A stretch of 20,401 nucleotides of DNA from Perkinsus chesapeaki. Its lineage: Eukaryota; Perkinsozoa; Perkinsida; Perkinsidae. A program made the position numbers and the translations under genes. Under the pieces are notes generated by a model that was not told where the DNA came from, searched no databases, and saw only the letters and a list, made by a program, of their open reading frames with translations. Positions 17,572 to 20,401 of the stretch are shown here, piece by piece. The stretch's first letter is position 1; each line of letters begins with the position of its first letter. The stretch covers positions 8,137-28,537 of the forward strand of contig JAAPAO010000470.1 in NCBI GenBank assembly GCA_013115145.1, given 5' to 3'.

Positions 17572-20401
17572 TCACATCATAAGCTGCTCGGCTCGCCCGA
17601 CAATACCATTGAACCTGTCGACAGGTAGCATAATGGCTCCCACCAGATTGCTAAGCCTACACGAAGGTATTGTTCAGTGGCATGAACTGATGAGTGAGCA
17701 ACTTCACACCTTCTTGGGCAGCAACGCCCCCAATCACCGCGCTTATAGTATGCAGCTCACAACCTTCATAGCGACACTGAAGACATGATTATAAGAATCG
17801 CTTGCATAGAGGGACGTACAAGCTCCTGAGCCAGGCTCTCCCCGAGGACGTTCTCCTTCTCAGAAAGCTGAGGGATGAGACTGTTGGCGATGCTTGTGAG
17901 CTCGGTGACATCGTTTGGCCCTGGGTAGGCATCATTATGTTGCTGGCGAAATACCTCGAAACAAGTATCCAAGGTCGACGCGTGCACTTCTCACTTGAAT
18001 GGCGCGCAGGCCAAGATAGAGTCGAACCTGCGACTCAGGGTCGTCGAGACTGCACGAAAGGTCGGAAACTTTCACTTCGTCGTTGAATCTAAGAACGAGC
18101 GTAACAGCAAAGAGAGTTCGTCTGGCGACCGACCTCCACTCCTCACCGACAGTTGTGTATTCAATCAGACAGATATTCAAAGCGTTCTTGCAAACAAGCT
18201 CAATGTACTTCTCCGGGACGCCCTGAAACCCATACCGCCAGAGAGCAGCGATGCTCGCCCACCTTGCCAGACTGGGATAGAATGTTGCCGATTTCCTCTC
18301 GGTCGCGCTTGGCCTGGGCCTCGTAGACTTCCTGCATCCTAACGAACGTTGTAGTGTCCGATGTCATGTCCCCGACTACTCCACTGAGTGGTAGGTGGGA
18401 GCTATGGCGCTGAGTTAGAGAATCGTCAATCGCTCCTCGGATGGTTTTACCCTCGCGAACTCGCTAAGTGCTCTGGCGAGGATCCAGAAATTGGAGTTGT
18501 TGTCCCTGTAGTGTCCATTGGACTCTAAGAGAACATGCTCTACCTGAAAGGGTTTCACAAGGATTTTCCGGGGAACAACCCGGCGTGGAGTTACTGCGAG
18601 TGACAACTGAAAGAGTTCCGAGAGTGCAACGCTTCTTCGGACTCGTCGGAAAGAAAAGTGCACAAAAGGCGTAGGATGGGTTTCGAATGGCTGCATACTG
18701 GCTGTGCTATCAGGCCGCAGAGGAGCGGAGTTTTAGCACCCCAAGGAGGCTGATTAAAGCTCAAGTTGGTTCAAACATCGTCTCACCTCGCGGGGAATCG
18801 AGTAGGGTTTGATTTTCCACACGAACTTGAGAGCTTCAGCGAAGTTCTCTTCCTGTGGCGATCGCCTGAGTGCAAAGCCAATAACCAACTGCTCTGAGTC
18901 CTATGCTACCGCCAGTCTGTTAGAATGTTTTTTATCGCTTGCCGGTCCTCGGCCGTTGAAGGCAGGGAATCAGGCGACCTAAGATGCCGAAGGCTGACTG
19001 TTCGAACCCGGGACTGTTTCCACTGGAGGCTCATACCGGCTATCCTGCCGTCGCCACACTGTGAGGGCTGCAATGAGGAGTAATACGTAAGGCACATGAG
19101 CATGCTCTGCGCCATCAAGCGCTTCAAGTTTTCCCCCTCGAGATCCGATGACCTAATGGACGCCCTATCAGCCGTATAGTCACCAAAGCTGCTACCTGCT
19201 CCGTGAAGGCCTCGAGCTCGGGGAACGGCTGTGATATCCGAAGGTCCACGCCGAAGTCGCCTATAGGGGACAGTGGAAGCTGAGCGAAGCAGGAGATTAC
19301 CTTCAGTGTCCTTTTTGGACTCGACAATGCAATGACTAGCGGAATAGGTACGTACACTACCGACAAATCTGATAGAAAAACCGTAAAACCCACCATAAGA
19401 TGTATGAGTACTACCCAACACTGTCAACAAGGAGCATCTGCGTGTTGGTCACTTTACACCATTCATTAACCGCCTCTGCGACTCTACTGCCGCACTGGTG
19501 CATTGAGAGCAATACCAAATTAAAGGGAGGAGCGCTTCCCGGTGGAAGATTCAATAGCCGCTGGGTGACATACGTGCGAATGCTCTAAAAACAAGCCAGT
19601 TCTTCACGCACGTCTGCAGACGGATACCTCGACGATCGCAGTGCCGTTGACATCCGGGTTGAGCTCCAGCAGTAGATTGCAGATAGCCACCGCTCGCGGA
19701 ATGCCCAGGTCCTCTCCTGTTAGAAAACAAACTCAATCAGCACTGGTGATTCCAATCCTTACTTCGGACAAAAAAGTTCTGACCTAGATCGCGCTCTGTT
19801 ACCATAAGATCGTCCACTATAGTAAAATTGCCGACCCCGGGAAGGACCTGCTAGGCCATGCCGAGGAATACAAGGACCGCCGCCCTACCAGGTTCTTCAG
19901 TGTTTCGGATACAACTGCTGTTGAGCCAAGCGCGAGAATCTGACAGGGTAAGATGGCGGACGATCGGTAATCTACGTTAAAGCCTTCTCGCTGTTATGTA
20001 TAATGGTTGATGAAACTAGGTGAATATAGGGCAGGGATAGAGCCAGAGGGTTGCTTGGGATAGAGCCAGTTGAGAGCCAAAGAGCGGCTCTCCATTGAAT
20101 GATTTCTAGTGTACCAGTAGCGTTGATGAAGGATATGTACACGAACGCAAGGTCGACCTAATTGGACGAATGAATGCCGCTACTCTTCGACTAGCATCTT
20201 AATATATTTTCCGGGTAATAGATTCGACGAGACCTTCTTTGAAATTCGAAGGGTTGAGCATGCTAGGCCATATGTAGCTGACTCTTCGCGTAATTTTGTC
20301 ACGATCGGAAGCCAACACGTTCAAGACGTTTATATTCCATAGGATTGACACCCCAAAAGCCTCCGCATTACCTTTGACTCCATCAATGCTCGTTGACCAT
20401 G
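17572..20401 (-). CDS. NAE1: NAE1/APP-BP1, regulatory subunit of NEDD8-activating enzyme (N-terminus outside window)
   Basis: Seventeen exons on the minus strand: 20401-20372, 19939-19889, 19847-19763, 19716-19628, 19584-19415, 19368-19301, 19260-19196, 19152-19037, 18978-18910, 18865-18787, 18543-18451, 18409-18263, 18222-18134, 18088-17995, 17954-17820, 17776-17661, 17614-17572; 512 residues plus stop. The family is about 530 long, so roughly 20 residues are missing. It pairs with UBA3 to adenylate NEDD8 and load it for cullin neddylation. Alignment with human NAE1 is nearly gap-free: [10 protein letters not shown], then [39 protein letters not shown] near 292, [19 protein letters not shown], and the C-terminal [20 protein letters not shown], then NTFVFNG. 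As expected for this subunit, the nucleotide loop is degenerate (GSTAVVSE) and there is no catalytic-cysteine motif. Confidence 0.94.
19940..20371 (-). other. Long first observed intron of NAE1 (432 nt)
   Basis: It joins [10 protein letters not shown] (phase 0, donor GTAATG) to [10 protein letters not shown] (acceptor CTGTCAG). With this junction the protein matches human NAE1 without a gap over 27 residues. It contains a 13-bp direct repeat and a small hairpin, listed separately, and no recognisable coding block. Confidence 0.8.
20034..20069. repeat. Two copies of a 13-bp direct repeat
   Basis: GGGATAGAGCCAG occurs exactly at 20034-20046 and again at 20057-20069, 23 bp apart start to start. 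A 7-bp hairpin (GAGAGCC at 20072-20078 with GGCTCTC at 20086-20092) follows directly. All lie in the long NAE1 intron. Confidence 0.85.

Noticed and set aside
18979-19036. tRNA-like B-box (GGTTCGAAC) on the minus strand
   Set aside because: No A-box, no T-stem pairing and no acceptor stem; it lies inside a 58-nt NAE1 intron supported by protein alignment.

Overview
The window looks like nuclear DNA of an intron-rich protist, most plausibly an alveolate of the Perkinsus type. This rests on the very small GT-AG introns (68 of the 79 I model are 39-58 nt), head-to-tail genes with gaps as short as 76-78 bp (compatible with spliced-leader trans-splicing), a balanced base composition and the gene content. 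The genus is an inference. All exon models were built by hand from conserved protein blocks, GT/AG sites and phase; every complete model sums to a multiple of three.

Layout. At the left edge lie the first 16 codons of a minus-strand gene, probably class I fructose-bisphosphate aldolase. After about 1.1 kb without a recognisable gene come five plus-strand genes: a PRPF40-like FF-domain splicing factor with an RS tail (1152-3388, 12 exons); the SM protein VPS33 of the HOPS/CORVET tethers (3467-7184, 15 exons); intronless mitochondrial malate dehydrogenase (7261-8286); a classical short-chain dehydrogenase/reductase (8482-9566, 7 exons); and a 765-residue secreted protein with two tandem cathepsin Z/X-like domains (9819-13308, 26 exons). 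A 1.2-kb convergent gap (13309-14510) marks a strand switch. Three minus-strand genes follow: an intronless secreted CE1-type esterase (14511-15410), a small EF-hand protein (16101-17486, 8 exons) and NAE1/APP-BP1, the regulatory half of the NEDD8 E1 enzyme (17572-20401, 17 exons, N-terminus cut by the window edge).

The genes do not form one pathway: they cover splicing, endolysosomal fusion, central metabolism, neddylation and secreted hydrolases. The most unusual item is the cathepsin gene. Its second domain keeps the Cys/His/Asn residues and oxyanion Gln, whereas its first keeps Cys and His but has Phe for Asn and His for Gln. The domains are joined by a long linker containing a Cys-rich GYY-type module. 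Two perfect adjacent 10-bp hairpins inside a 536-nt intron, and nested inverted repeats over the esterase stop codon, are the clearest non-coding structures. I found no rRNA, tRNA, CRISPR array or recognisable transposon.
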